Shown here: positions 28,479 to 37,947 of the stretch, in pieces
Layout of the letters: every line of letters starts with the position of its first letter
Numbering within the stretch: the stretch's first letter is position 1
Source of the DNA: Streptomyces sp. NRRL B-1347
GTDB taxonomy: Bacteria; Actinomycetota; Actinomycetes; Streptomycetales; Streptomycetaceae
Direction: 5' to 3'
Assembly: GCF_000720325.1 (NCBI RefSeq)
Contig: NZ_JOJM01000058.1
Location: 1 to 64,000, forward strand
DNA: 64,000 nt
Notes under the pieces: generated by a model
Seen by the model: the letters and a program-made list of their open reading frames with translations, nothing else
Databases searched by the model: none
Told to the model about the DNA's origin: nothing
Made by a program: the position numbers and the translations under genes

Positions 28479-29032
28479 CGAGTCGCCTCGGCCTTCGTCG
28501 CCTTCTCGTCGAGCTCGTCGAGGAAGCGGTCGATGGTGCGGCTCTGGCGGGCGTGGTCCTCGAGGGACTCGCCGACGAGCTTGCCGGCCAGTTCGGTGGC
28601 CAGCTGGCCCACGTCCTGGCGCAGCGCCTGCGCGGCGGCCTTGCGGTCGGCCTCGATCTGGGAGTGACCGGCGGCGACGATCTCCTCGCGCTGCCGCTGG
28701 CCCTCGGCCCGCATCTCGGCGATGAGCTGGGCGCCCTGCTCCTGCGCCTCCTGGCGCAGTCGCGCGGCCTCGTGCCGTGCCTCGGCGAGCTGAGCCTTGT
28801 ACTGCTCAAGAACGCTCTGGGCCTCGGTCTGGGCGGCCTCGGCCTTCTCGATACCGCCTTCGATCGCCTCCCGGCGCTCTTCCAGAACCTTGTTGATGTT
28901 CGGGAGGAGCTTCTTCCAGAAGAAGAAGAAAACGATGGCGAAGGCAATGGCGCCGACAAGCAGCTCGGGGCCCGGAGGAATAAGCGGGTTCTGCTTCTCC
29001 TCGGCCGCCAGCTGAACCAGGTTGGCGATCAC
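28475..29032 (-). CDS. atpF: ATP synthase F0 subunit b
   Basis: A 185-aa peripheral stalk subunit with one N-terminal membrane helix (LLVGAIAFAIVFFFFWKKLL) and a long charged coiled coil of alanine, glutamate and glutamine from about residue 50 to the end. Only one b gene is present, so it probably works as a homodimer. It lies 39 bases after atpE and overlaps atpH. Confidence 0.96.
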   Translation of the reverse strand: MIANLVQLAAEEKQNPLIPPGPELLVGAIAFAIVFFFFWKKLLPNINKVLEERREAIEGGIEKAEAAQTEAQSVLEQYKAQLAEARHEAARLRQEAQEQGAQLIAEMRAEGQRQREEIVAAGHSQIEADRKAAAQALRQDVGQLATELAGKLVGESLEDHARQSRTIDRFLDELDEKATKAEATR

Positions 29033-29071
29033 ATCAGTGCCTTTCGTCGAAAATGTGTCGGTGAGTAGTAA

Positions 29072-30203
<1,132 letters not shown>

Positions 30204-30431
30204 CGCGGGCTCCTTCGGCGTGAAGCATGGGTACGGCAACCTCGTTGTCGAGTCGGCGCGGCACGCGGCCGCGGATCGGCACCGGACTGGTGTTTCGGAA
30301 GTGTGAGCGGCGGTCAGGCATCGAGCCTCGCGATGGTGCAGGCGTCAGCTCAGATGCCCGCGCCTGCAGTGCCGCAGTTGGAACCGGACGATAGCAGCAT
30401 CTCGAACGGGCATTTATCCCGGCCCTACCTC

Positions 30432-30893
30432 TCACGTCTCCGACCCCGGCTTCTCCGGCTTGCCGCTCTTCTGGGAGGCGGCGGCCGAGGAAGGTTCGGG
30501 TTCGGGTTCGACGTAGAGGATCTTGGCCTTCATGTGCGCGCGGGCCTGCGACGCCATCCAGGCGACGGTGGCGATGACGAGGGCGAGCGCGAAGGCCTTC
30601 GGGTTGAACGCGGTGGTGTCCTTGAACAGACCCACGAAGATGAGAAGCAGCAGCAGCTGAGCGACGTAGAGCATCATGCCCATCGCCTGGAACAGCTGCG
30701 GAAGCGATTTTGCCGTCCGCTGCAGAACGAACAGACCGAGCCCCATGAAGGCGATGACCACCAGTGTGCCGATGACGGCGCCGAGCGCCCCCTTGCCGCC
30801 CGCGACCACGCCACTGACCACGGCGGTGATCGCACCGGCGGCAGCAGTGGGGACGGCGGACTGCAGGAGAGTCCGGGTGTCTTGAGACGGCAT
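30432..30893 (-). CDS. atpI: ATP synthase-associated protein AtpI
   Basis: A 153-aa membrane protein with four hydrophobic segments and a charged Glu/Pro/Lys C-terminal tail. It occupies the first position of the operon, as atpI does elsewhere, and is thought to help c-ring assembly or ion supply. Sequence conservation is weak, so the call rests mainly on topology and position. Its promoter carries a Rex-type operator. Confidence 0.85.
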   Translation of the reverse strand: MPSQDTRTLLQSAVPTAAAGAITAVVSGVVAGGKGALGAVIGTLVVIAFMGLGLFVLQRTAKSLPQLFQAMGMMLYVAQLLLLLIFVGLFKDTTAFNPKAFALALVIATVAWMASQARAHMKAKILYVEPEPEPSSAAASQKSGKPEKPGSET

Positions 30894-31016
30894 GGCGGCA
30901 ACTCCGCTTACTGATGGGGGCAGGGTGTCGTCATGGACGAGCGTAGACCCGGGCCGAGCGGGGTCCTCGGGCCAATGGACCGTCGCACTACGGTCCTTCG
31001 GCTCTGTCGCCGGGTC

Positions 31017-31062
31017 TCGTGAACCGTATCACAAACTATTTGATGAGGTCTTTACCTGTCAG
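31017..31062 (-). promoter_or_regulatory. atp operon promoter with Rex-type operator
   Basis: Read on the minus strand, the -35 is CTGACA (31062-31057) and the -10 is TAGTTT (31038-31033), 18 bases apart. Immediately downstream, TTGTGATACGGTTCACGA (31034-31017) matches the Rex operator consensus TTGTGAANNNNTTCACAA at 12 of 14 defined positions. Binding there would overlap the transcription start. It predicts relief of repression when NADH/NAD+ is high. A second inverted repeat, GTGTG-N8-CACAC, lies just upstream (31064-31081). Confidence 0.75.
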
Positions 31063-31154
31063 GTGTGCTCGCTGTCACACATGAGAGGCAACCCGCGCGT
31101 CTGTGCACGCGCGCCGTCGCTTTGTCTGGTAAAGGGCCGCTTTGCCGGTCGGCG

Positions 31155-32522
31155 TCAACGTGACGACCCCGCCTTGCGCCGGTCCAGGAAGCGCGGGCGG
31201 GTGCCGAGCGCGGTCGCGCCGTTGACGCCCGCGCCGACGGCCGGGCGGCCTTCCGGCGCCTCACCCGGCCCGTCCGTCCCGCTCGTCCCGTACGCCTCCT
31301 CCGGGGCGGCCCCGTCGGCGCGCTCAGCGGCCGCTGCACCGGCCGCGGAGCGCCGCTCGCGCCGGTACCTCGGCGGCACGAAGTTCTCCGCCCAGCGGGG
31401 CGCGTGCGGGGTGAACCGGGGCAACAGGAGCAGCACCAGACCCACCGCGCTCAGGGCCACGATGAGCAACAGGATCCACATGTTCGTCGAGTGGACCGAG
31501 TAGGCGACGGTGCCGAAGGCGATGAGGGCCGACCAGAAGTACATGATCAGCACGGCGCGGCTGTGCGAGTGGCCCACGTCCAGGAGCCGGTGGTGCAGAT
31601 GGCCGCGGTCGGCGGCGAACGGCGACTGGCCCTTCCAGGTGCGGCGCGCGATGGCGAGCACCAGGTCGCCGAACGGGATCGCGATGATCGTCAGCGGCAT
31701 GAGCAGCGGGATGAACACCGGGAGCATCGCGTGCGTGGCGTCGCGGGCGCTGCCGCCGAGGTTCAGCTTCATCGCGTCCGGGTCGACCTGCCCGGTGATG
31801 GAGATGGCACCGGCGGCGAGCACGAGCCCGATGAGCATGGAGCCCGAGTCGCCCATGAAGATCCTGGCCGGGTGCATGTTGTGCGGCAGGAAGCCGAGGC
31901 ACATGCCCATCAGGATGGCGGCGAAGAGGGTCGCGGGGGCGGCGGCCTCGATGCCGTAGCCGTACCAGATGCGGTACGCGTACATGAAGAACGCGGCGGC
32001 GGCGATGCACACCATGCCCGCGGCGAGGCCGTCCAGGCCGTCGACGAAGTTCACCGCGTTGATGGTGATGACGACGAGGGCGACGGTCAGGAGGGTGCCC
32101 TGCCACTGGGTCAGCGAGAGGGTGCCGTAGCCCGGGATGGGCAGCCACAGGATCGTCAGGCCCTGGACGACCATGACGCCCGCGGCGATCATCTGGCCGC
32201 CGAGCTTGATCAGCGCGTCGATCTCGAACTTGTCGTCCAGGACGCCGATGAGCCAGATCAGGGCGGCGCCGGACAGCAGCGCGCGCGGCTCGTTCGACTT
32301 CGTGAACACCTCGTTGAGGTTGGGCAGGTGGTCGGCCACCAGCAGGCCCGCGCACAGGCCGAAGAACATCGCGATACCGCCGAGCCGGGGTGTCGGTTCC
32401 CGGTGCACGTCGCGCGCGCGGATCTCCGGCATGGCACCGGCCACGATCGCGAACTTCCGCACCGGGCCGGTCAGCAGATAGGTCACCGCGGCCGTGATGC
32501 AGAGCGTCAGCAGATATTCACG
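31155..32522 (-). CDS. WecA/MraY-like undecaprenyl-phosphate glycosyl-1-phosphate transferase
   Basis: A 455-aa polytopic membrane enzyme of about 11 helices that transfers a sugar-1-phosphate, probably GlcNAc-1-P, from a UDP-sugar to a polyprenyl phosphate. This begins teichoic acid or arabinogalactan-type linker synthesis. Motifs: HREPTPRLGGIAMF, GVLDDKFEIDAL, NAVNFVDGLDGLAAG, GDSGSMLIG and RGHLHHRLLD. The C-terminal 60 residues are disordered. The GTG at 32522 follows GGGGAAG. It is often named rfe in Streptomyces next to atpI. Confidence 0.92.
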   Translation of the reverse strand, partial: REYLLTLCITAAVTYLLTGPVRKFAIVAGAMPEIRARDVHREPTPRLGGIAMFFGLCAGLLVADHLPNLNEVFTKSNEPRALLSGAALIWLIGVLDDKFEIDALIKLGGQMIAAGVMVVQGLTILWLPIPGYGTLSLTQWQGTLLTVALVVITINAVNFVDGLDGLAAGMVCIAAAAFFMYAYRIWYGYGIEAAAPATLFAAILMGMCLGFLPHNMHPARIFMGDSGSMLIGLVLAAGAISITGQVDPDAMKLNLGGSARDATHAMLPVFIPLLMPLTIIAIPFGDLVLAIARRTWKGQSPFAADRGHLHHRLLDVGHSHSRAVLIMYFWSALIAFGTVAYSVHSTNMWILLLIVALSAVGLVLLLLPRFTPHAPRWAENFVPPRYRRERRSAAGAAAAERADGAAPEEAYGTSGTDGPGEAPEGRPAVGAGVNGATALGTRPRFLDRRKAGSSR

Positions 32523-32627
32523 CACGGGCTTCCCCACAGGTATCGCTGGCCATCTCAGCACCACACCCTAGCTTCGCGCGCATAAGGTTGGGCACTTCCG
32601 GGTAGCGACGATCGTTGCACAACTCCG

Positions 32628-33902
32628 CTACAGCGCCGTGATCTCGCCTCTCCCCCGGCCCGGATACGGCGGAAACCGGTCCGTGAGGTTCCGGACCGCC
32701 GCCCTGACGTCGTCCTCCTCCCGGACGGCGGCGGCGAACAGCGCGGCGACGCGTGCCATCTCCGCCTCCCGCATCCCCTGCGTGGTGACCGCGGCCGTGC
32801 CCAGGCGCAGGCCGCGGCCGTCGCCGTGGGGCAGCGCACAGGTGTCCAGAACCAGACCCGCCGCGGCGAGCCTGCCCCGCGCCGTCCGGGCATCGACGCC
32901 GTGCGGGGCGGGGTCGGCGAGCACCAGGTGCGTGTCCGTGCCCCCGGTGCTGACGGCGAACCCCTCTCCCGCCAGGGCGTCGGCCAACACCCGTGCGTTC
33001 GCGACGACTTGATGGGCGTACGCGGTGAAGGCGGGGGTGGCCGCCTCGCCGAAGGCGACCGCCTTGGCGGCGATCGTGTGCATCTGCGCGCCGCCCTGCG
33101 TGAACGGGAACACCGCCCGGTCGATCCGCTCGGCGAGGTCCGCCCCGCACAGGATCAAGCCACCGCGCGGGCCGCGGAGGACCTTGTGGGTGGTGGCGCA
33201 CACCACGTCCGCGTACGGCACCGGGCTGGGCGCCGCGCCGCCCGCGACCAGGCCGATGGGGTGCGCGGCGTCGGCGATCAGATGGGCACCCACGTCGTCG
33301 GCGACCTCGCGGAAGGCGGCGTAGTCGATGTGGCGCGGATAGGCGATGGAGCCGCACACGACCGCCTTCGGCCGGTGCTCGCGAGCCAGGACGCGCACCT
33401 GCTCGTAGTCGATGAGGCCGGTCTCCGGGTCGAGGCCGTAGCCGACGAAGTCGAACCACCTGCCCGAGAAGTTCGAGGGCGAGCCGTGGGTGAGGTGTCC
33501 TCCGTACGGGAGACCCATCGCGAGGACCGTGTCCCCCGGGCGCAGGAGAGCGGCGTACGCGGCGAGGACGGCGGACGAGCCCGAGTGGGCCTGCACGTTG
33601 GCGTGCTCGGCGCCGAAGAGGGCCTTGGCGCGGTCCACGGCGAGGCGCTCGGCGACGTCCACGAACTCGCAGCCGCCGTGGTGGCGGGCGCCGGGGTAGC
33701 CCTCGGCGTACTTGTTCGCCAGCGGGGAGCCCAGGGCCGTCAGGACGGCCTCCGAGGTGAAGTTCTCGGCGGCGATGAGCTGGAGCGAGGCCGACTGCCG
33801 GGTGGTCTCGCCGAGCAGGACCTCCGCGAGTTCGGGGTCCTGGCGGCGCAGCGCCGCGTACGCCGCCGGGGCGGCGGAGCGCCTTGCGCTGGCCGTCGTC
33901 AT
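32628..33902 (-). CDS. glyA: Serine hydroxymethyltransferase (GlyA)
   Basis: A 424-aa PLP enzyme interconverting serine and glycine with tetrahydrofolate. The NKYAEGYPGARHHGG segment, the HPIGLVAGG region and the PLP lysine in TTHKVLRGPRGG are diagnostic. Streptomyces genomes usually carry other glyA copies; this one has some substitutions relative to housekeeping SHMT (for example RHHGG for RYYGG), so a specialised role is possible. The ATG at 33902 follows GGAGAG. Confidence 0.92.
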   Translation of the reverse strand: MTTASARRSAAPAAYAALRRQDPELAEVLLGETTRQSASLQLIAAENFTSEAVLTALGSPLANKYAEGYPGARHHGGCEFVDVAERLAVDRAKALFGAEHANVQAHSGSSAVLAAYAALLRPGDTVLAMGLPYGGHLTHGSPSNFSGRWFDFVGYGLDPETGLIDYEQVRVLAREHRPKAVVCGSIAYPRHIDYAAFREVADDVGAHLIADAAHPIGLVAGGAAPSPVPYADVVCATTHKVLRGPRGGLILCGADLAERIDRAVFPFTQGGAQMHTIAAKAVAFGEAATPAFTAYAHQVVANARVLADALAGEGFAVSTGGTDTHLVLADPAPHGVDARTARGRLAAAGLVLDTCALPHGDGRGLRLGTAAVTTQGMREAEMARVAALFAAAVREEDDVRAAVRNLTDRFPPYPGRGRGEITAL

Positions 33903-33988
33903 CTCTCCAATGTAGGCGCGCCCTGGCCGATGCGCGCGGCGGTGGCCCTCTCGGTGCGCCCCTGACCCGCCCCTTCCCGACCTGGGGG

Positions 33989-34720
33989 CTACGCCTGAGG
34001 TGCCGGGACGCCCGTCAGGGCGGTGACGACCGGGTCGAGGGCCTGTTGGATCTCGCCGCCGACCGAGCGGAAGAAGGGCAGGGGCGCGCCGTAGGGGTCG
34101 TAGACCTCGTCGGCCTCGACGCTGGGGGCGAGCAGCCAGCCGCGCAGCGCGGCCGCGGCCCGCACCAGGGCACGGGCCCGCTCGACCACCCCGTCGTCCC
34201 CTTCGGGGTCGGGCAGCGTCGCGGGGTCTATGGCCCGTACGAGCCGCGTGAACTCCTTCAGGGTGAAGGTCCGGAGCCCGGCCGAGTGCCCCATGGAGAT
34301 GACCTGGGCGCGGTGGTCCCGGGTCGCGGTGAGCACCAGGTCGGCCCGGATGACGTGGTCGTCGAGGAGCTCGCGGCCCACGAAACCGGTGGCGTCCGCC
34401 CCGAAGTCGGCGAGGACCGTCTCGGCGTGGGTCTCCATGGGCGCGCCCTCGTGCCCCCACGTGCCCGCGCTCTCCACGATGAGCCCGCCCGTGGCGGGGT
34501 CGCCGAGCCGGTCGGCGAGGGCATGCCGGGTCAGCCGCTCAGTGATCGGCGAGCGGCAGACGTTGCCGGTGCTGACGTGGAGGATGCGGAAGGCGCCGGG
34601 GGCACCGAAGGGCCGGACGCCCCCGTCGTCCCCGGCGGGGTCCGGGAAGACCACCGGGTCCACAAGCCCCGCGGGGACCGGGAAGCCCGCTATGCCACGC
34701 CCCGTCTCAGGGGCTGTCAA
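33989..34720 (-). CDS. LMW protein-tyrosine-phosphatase-like protein, catalytic Cys replaced
   Basis: A 243-aa protein with a 45-residue extension before a low-molecular-weight phosphatase fold. The P-loop reads STGNVCRSP: the nucleophilic cysteine of C(X)5R is serine at residue 50, while Arg56 and the general-acid Asp208 (VYDPYG) are kept. Such a protein should bind phosphotyrosine-type ligands but hydrolyse them poorly or not at all. The TTG at 34720 overlaps the tsaC stop (TTGA), so it is co-translated with the tRNA-modification gene. I believe the Ser variant recurs in other Streptomyces, from memory. Confidence 0.85.
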   Translation of the reverse strand: MTAPETGRGIAGFPVPAGLVDPVVFPDPAGDDGGVRPFGAPGAFRILHVSTGNVCRSPITERLTRHALADRLGDPATGGLIVESAGTWGHEGAPMETHAETVLADFGADATGFVGRELLDDHVIRADLVLTATRDHRAQVISMGHSAGLRTFTLKEFTRLVRAIDPATLPDPEGDDGVVERARALVRAAAALRGWLLAPSVEADEVYDPYGAPLPFFRSVGGEIQQALDPVVTALTGVPAPQA

Positions 34721-35364
34721 TTGGCCACCTCGAGGTCGGGTACCACCTTGCGGAGCTCGTCCGCGTCCAGCGCCCCGGCCCGCAGCAGGACGGGCACCTT
34801 GCCGGTGACGTCCACGATGGAGGAGGGGACGATGCCGGGCGTGGGGCCGCCGTCCAGGTAGACCGAGATGGCGTCGCCCAGCATCTCCTGGGCGGCGTCG
34901 CAGTCCTCCGGCGCCGGGTGCCCGGTGAGGTTCGCCGAGGACACCGCCATGGGGCCGACCTCGGTGAGGAGCTCGATGGCGACCGGGTGCAGCGGCATCC
35001 GGATGGCGACGGTGCCCCGGGTGTCCCCCAGGTCCCACTGGAGCGACGGCTGCTGCTTGGCGACGAGGGTGAGCGCCCCCGGCCAGAAGGCGTCGACGAG
35101 CTCCCAGGCGGACTCGGAGAAGTCCGTGACGAGGCCGTGGAGGGTGTTCGGGGAGCCGATGAGGACGGGCGTCGGCATGTTCCGCCCGCGCCCCTTGGCG
35201 TCGAGGAGGTCGGCGACGGCCTCCGGGCTGAAGGCGTCCGCGCCCACGCCGTACACGGTGTCCGTCGGCAGCACCACCAGTTCGCCACGGCGGACGGCGG
35301 ACGCGGCCTCGCGCAGACCGGTCGTGCGGTCGGTCGCGTCGTTGGTGTCGTATCGCCGTGCCAT
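34717..35364 (-). CDS. tsaC: L-threonylcarbamoyladenylate synthase (Sua5/YrdC)
   Basis: A 215-aa enzyme making threonylcarbamoyl-AMP from threonine, bicarbonate and ATP for the t6A37 modification of ANN-decoding tRNAs. The YrdC core is intact: LPTDTVYGVGADAF, FWPGALTLV, VAIRMPLHPVA and GPMAVSSANLTG. There is no C-terminal Sua5 domain. The ATG at 35364 directly follows the stop of a tiny upstream reading frame and has GAGGAGG about eight bases upstream. Confidence 0.94.
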   Translation of the reverse strand: MARRYDTNDATDRTTGLREAASAVRRGELVVLPTDTVYGVGADAFSPEAVADLLDAKGRGRNMPTPVLIGSPNTLHGLVTDFSESAWELVDAFWPGALTLVAKQQPSLQWDLGDTRGTVAIRMPLHPVAIELLTEVGPMAVSSANLTGHPAPEDCDAAQEMLGDAISVYLDGGPTPGIVPSSIVDVTGKVPVLLRAGALDADELRKVVPDLEVAN

Positions 35365-35457
35365 CTAGCGGGCCTCCTCGTACACGTACTGGTCCACGTA
35401 CTCGTCGTGCTGGTCGAGCTGGTCGTGCTGCGTCTGCTGCCGCGATGCCGTGGTCAC
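35365..35457 (-). CDS. Possible 30-aa coupled mini-ORF between prmC and tsaC
   Basis: A reading frame with a GTG start overlapping the prmC stop (GTGA) ends in TAG immediately before the tsaC ATG. The predicted peptide is hydrophilic and rich in Gln, Asp, Tyr and Glu. It exactly fills the gap and contains the tsaC ribosome site. It may be a real micro-protein or only a translational bridge that keeps ribosomes moving into tsaC. There is no homology evidence either way. Confidence 0.3.
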   Translation of the reverse strand: MTTASRQQTQHDQLDQHDEYVDQYVYEEAR

Positions 35458-36299
35458 GGCATCGCCTTGCGGGCGGTCGCGAAGCGCGGCCGGTTGTTCA
35501 GGTCGGGGTGGTCGGCCGCGTCGGCCCAGCCACGCTCCTCGGTGAAGATCCACGGCACCTGCCCGCCCTGGGTGTCGGCGTGCTCCACGACGACGACTCC
35601 GCCCGGCCGCAGCAGCCGGTGCGCGGTGCGCTCGATGCCGCGGATCAGGTCGAGGCCGTCCTCGCCGGAGAACAGGGCGAGTTCGGGATCGTAGTCCCGC
35701 GCCTCCGGCGCAACGTACTCCCACTCCGTGAGCGGGATGTACGGGGGGTTGGAGACGACCAGGTCGACCTGGCCGTCGAGCTCCGGCAGGGCCGTGCGCG
35801 CGTCACCCGCGTGCAGGGTGACCCGGGAGCCCTCGACGTTCTTGCGGGTCCAGGTCAGGGCGTCCTCGGACAGCTCCACGGCGTGCACGCGCGAGCGCGG
35901 CACCTCCTGGGCCAGGGCGAGGGCGATGGCGCCGCTGCCGGTGCACAGGTCGACGATGAGCGGCTCGACCACGTCCATGGCGCGCACCGCGTCTATGGCC
36001 CAGCCGACCACGGACTCGGTCTCGGGGCGCGGCACGAACACGCCGGGACCCACCTGGAGCTCCAGGTACCGGAAGAACGCGCGCCCCGTGATGTGCTGCA
36101 GCGGCTCGCGGGCCTCGCGGCGCGCGATCGTCTCCCAGTAGCGGGCGTCGAAGTCCGCGTCCTTGACGGAGTGCAGCTCGCCCCGTTTCACGCCGTGCAC
36201 GAAGGCGGCGAGCTCCTCCGCGTCGTTGCGCGGCGAGGGCACGCCGGCGTCGGCCAGCCGCTGAGTGGCCTGGGCCACTTCCGCGAGCAGCAGGTTCAC
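35454..36299 (-). CDS. prmC: Release factor glutamine methyltransferase PrmC (HemK)
   Basis: A 281-aa SAM-dependent enzyme that N5-methylates the glutamine of the GGQ motif in release factors. The N-terminal helical domain is followed by the SAM motif VDLCTGSGAIALAL and the catalytic NPPY in VSNPPYIPL. It lies 40 bases downstream of its substrate's gene prfA, the usual arrangement. Confidence 0.95.
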   Translation of the reverse strand: MNLLLAEVAQATQRLADAGVPSPRNDAEELAAFVHGVKRGELHSVKDADFDARYWETIARREAREPLQHITGRAFFRYLELQVGPGVFVPRPETESVVGWAIDAVRAMDVVEPLIVDLCTGSGAIALALAQEVPRSRVHAVELSEDALTWTRKNVEGSRVTLHAGDARTALPELDGQVDLVVSNPPYIPLTEWEYVAPEARDYDPELALFSGEDGLDLIRGIERTAHRLLRPGGVVVVEHADTQGGQVPWIFTEERGWADAADHPDLNNRPRFATARKAMP

Positions 36300-36339
36300 G
36301 CTGGTCCTCCGGGGCTTGAACGGTGGTTACGGGGCGGGC

Positions 36340-37416
36340 TCAGGCGGCGGCGAGCTTCGCGGCGGAGTCGGCGTCGACACAGGCCTGGATGACCGCGTCG
36401 AGGTCGCCGTCGAGCACCTGGTCCAAGTTGTACGCCTTGAAGCCCACGCGGTGGTCGGAGATGCGGTTTTCCGGGAAGTTGTACGTACGGATCTTCTCGG
36501 ACCTGTCGACGGTGCGGACCTGGCTGCGGCGGGCGTCCGCGGCCTCCCGCTCCGCCTCCTCCTGGGCCGCAGCGAGCAGCCTGGAGCGCAGGATGCGCAG
36601 GGCCTGCTCCTTGTTCTGGAGCTGGCTCTTCTCGTTCTGGCAGGAGGCGACCACACCGGTCGGGACGTGCGTGATGCGCACGGCCGAGTCGGTGGTGTTG
36701 ACGGACTGGCCGCCGGGGCCCGAGGAGCGGTAGACGTCGATGCGCAGGTCGTTCATGTTGATCTCGACGTCGACCTCCTCCGCCTCGGGCGTGACGAGCA
36801 CGCCGGCCGCGGAGGTGTGGATGCGGCCCTGCGACTCGGTCGCGGGCACGCGCTGCACGCGGTGCACGCCGCCCTCGTACTTCAGCCGGGCCCAGACGCC
36901 CTGGCCGGGCTCGGTGGCGCCGTTGCCGCCCTTGGTCTTCACGGCGACCTGGACGTCCTTGTAGCCGCCGAGCTCGGACTCGGTGGCGTCGATGATCTCG
37001 GTCTTCCAGCCGACGCGCTCGGCGTACCGCAGGTACATGCGCAGCAGGTTGCCCGCGAAGAGCGCCGACTCGTCGCCGCCCGCGCCCGCCTTGATCTCCA
37101 GAATGACGTCCTTGTCGTCACTCGGGTCACGGGGCACGAGCAGCAGGCGCAGCTTCTCGGTGACCTCGTCGCGGCTCTCGGCGAGGTCCTTGACCTCGGC
37201 CGCGAAGTCGGGGTCCTCGGCCGCCAGCTCGCGCGCGGTGTCGATGTCGTCACCGAGCTGCTTCCAGGTCCGGTACGTGGCGACGATCGGGGTCAGCTCG
37301 GCGTAGCGCTTGTTGAGCTTGCGCGCGTTGGCCTGGTCGGCGTGGACCGACGGGTCGGCGAGCTTCCGCTCCAGCTCGGCGTGCTCGCCGATCAGTTCCT
37401 CGACCGCCTCGAACAT
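36340..37416 (-). CDS. prfA: Peptide chain release factor 1
   Basis: A 358-aa ribosome-binding factor that ends translation at UAA and UAG. The stop-codon reading motif PAT is in [12 protein letters not shown] and the catalytic GGQ is in [16 protein letters not shown]. The ATG at 37416 gives the normal start [12 protein letters not shown]. It is followed by prmC and preceded by rpmE. Confidence 0.97.
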   Translation of the reverse strand: MFEAVEELIGEHAELERKLADPSVHADQANARKLNKRYAELTPIVATYRTWKQLGDDIDTARELAAEDPDFAAEVKDLAESRDEVTEKLRLLLVPRDPSDDKDVILEIKAGAGGDESALFAGNLLRMYLRYAERVGWKTEIIDATESELGGYKDVQVAVKTKGGNGATEPGQGVWARLKYEGGVHRVQRVPATESQGRIHTSAAGVLVTPEAEEVDVEINMNDLRIDVYRSSGPGGQSVNTTDSAVRITHVPTGVVASCQNEKSQLQNKEQALRILRSRLLAAAQEEAEREAADARRSQVRTVDRSEKIRTYNFPENRISDHRVGFKAYNLDQVLDGDLDAVIQACVDADSAAKLAAA

Positions 37417-37493
37417 CTTCGGGCTCCTGGGTTTTCGGTACGCGAGCGGGGCTCGCGCAGGGCTGCGTGGCTGCTTCTGTGACAGACGGCAAA

Positions 37494-37540
37494 CGCCGGT
37501 CCCGGCCACCCCCGCGGACGAGGGCGACCGGAGACCGGCG
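37494..37540 (-). terminator. Hairpin between rpmE and prfA
   Basis: An 8-bp inverted repeat (CGCCGGTC and GACCGGCG) encloses a GC-rich loop with further pairing, 11 bases after the rpmE stop. It may end or attenuate rpmE transcription. It is weaker than the other hairpins. Confidence 0.45.
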
Positions 37541-37551
37541 CAGGTGGCTCG

Positions 37552-37776
37552 CTACTTCTTGGCGGAGCCGGCAGCCTTGCCGAAGCGGGCCTCGAAGCGG
37601 GCCACACGGCCACCGGTGTCGAGGATCTTCTGCTTGCCCGTGTAGAACGGGTGGCACTCGGAGCAGACCTCGGCACGGATGGTGCCGCCGGAGATCGTGC
37701 TACGGGTGGTGAACGACGCGCCACAGGTGCAGCTGACCTGCGTCTCGACGTACTCGGGGTGGATGTCGCGCTTCAA
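37552..37776 (-). CDS. rpmE: 50S ribosomal protein L31 (zinc-binding type)
   Basis: A 74-aa large-subunit protein. It keeps the zinc-binding cysteines (SCTCGAS and SECHPFYTG), so it is the C+ form, which is replaced by a cysteine-free paralogue when zinc is scarce in Streptomyces. The start is a TTG at 37776 with AGGAG upstream. In many Streptomyces it is grouped with rho and prfA, as here. Confidence 0.95.
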   Translation of the reverse strand: MKRDIHPEYVETQVSCTCGASFTTRSTISGGTIRAEVCSECHPFYTGKQKILDTGGRVARFEARFGKAAGSAKK

Positions 37777-37927
37777 GGTGTCTCCTAGTTTCGGGAGGGC
37801 TCCGGGTCGCACGCGCGGGATGCGGGTGCGTGAACCGGGGCCGACGGACCAGTTTGCCAGGACCGGCCGCATCTGCCCAAACCGGGGTGGGCCCGGAAGT
37901 ATTCCCGGAGCCCTCCCGCGGGCCCGT

Positions 37928-37945
37928 CCGCCGGTCGTCCGGCGG
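37928..37945 (-). terminator. Terminator of the LCP gene
   Basis: A 7-bp stem (CCGCCGG/CCGGCGG) with a TCGT loop directly abuts the LCP stop codon on its 3' side. It has no T-run. Confidence 0.55.
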
Positions 37946-37947
37946 GC

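Noticed and set aside
30432..30893. Assignment of the atpI-position protein to an unrelated membrane family
   Set aside because: Four short hydrophobic segments, size and position at the head of the atp operon fit AtpI better than any alternative.
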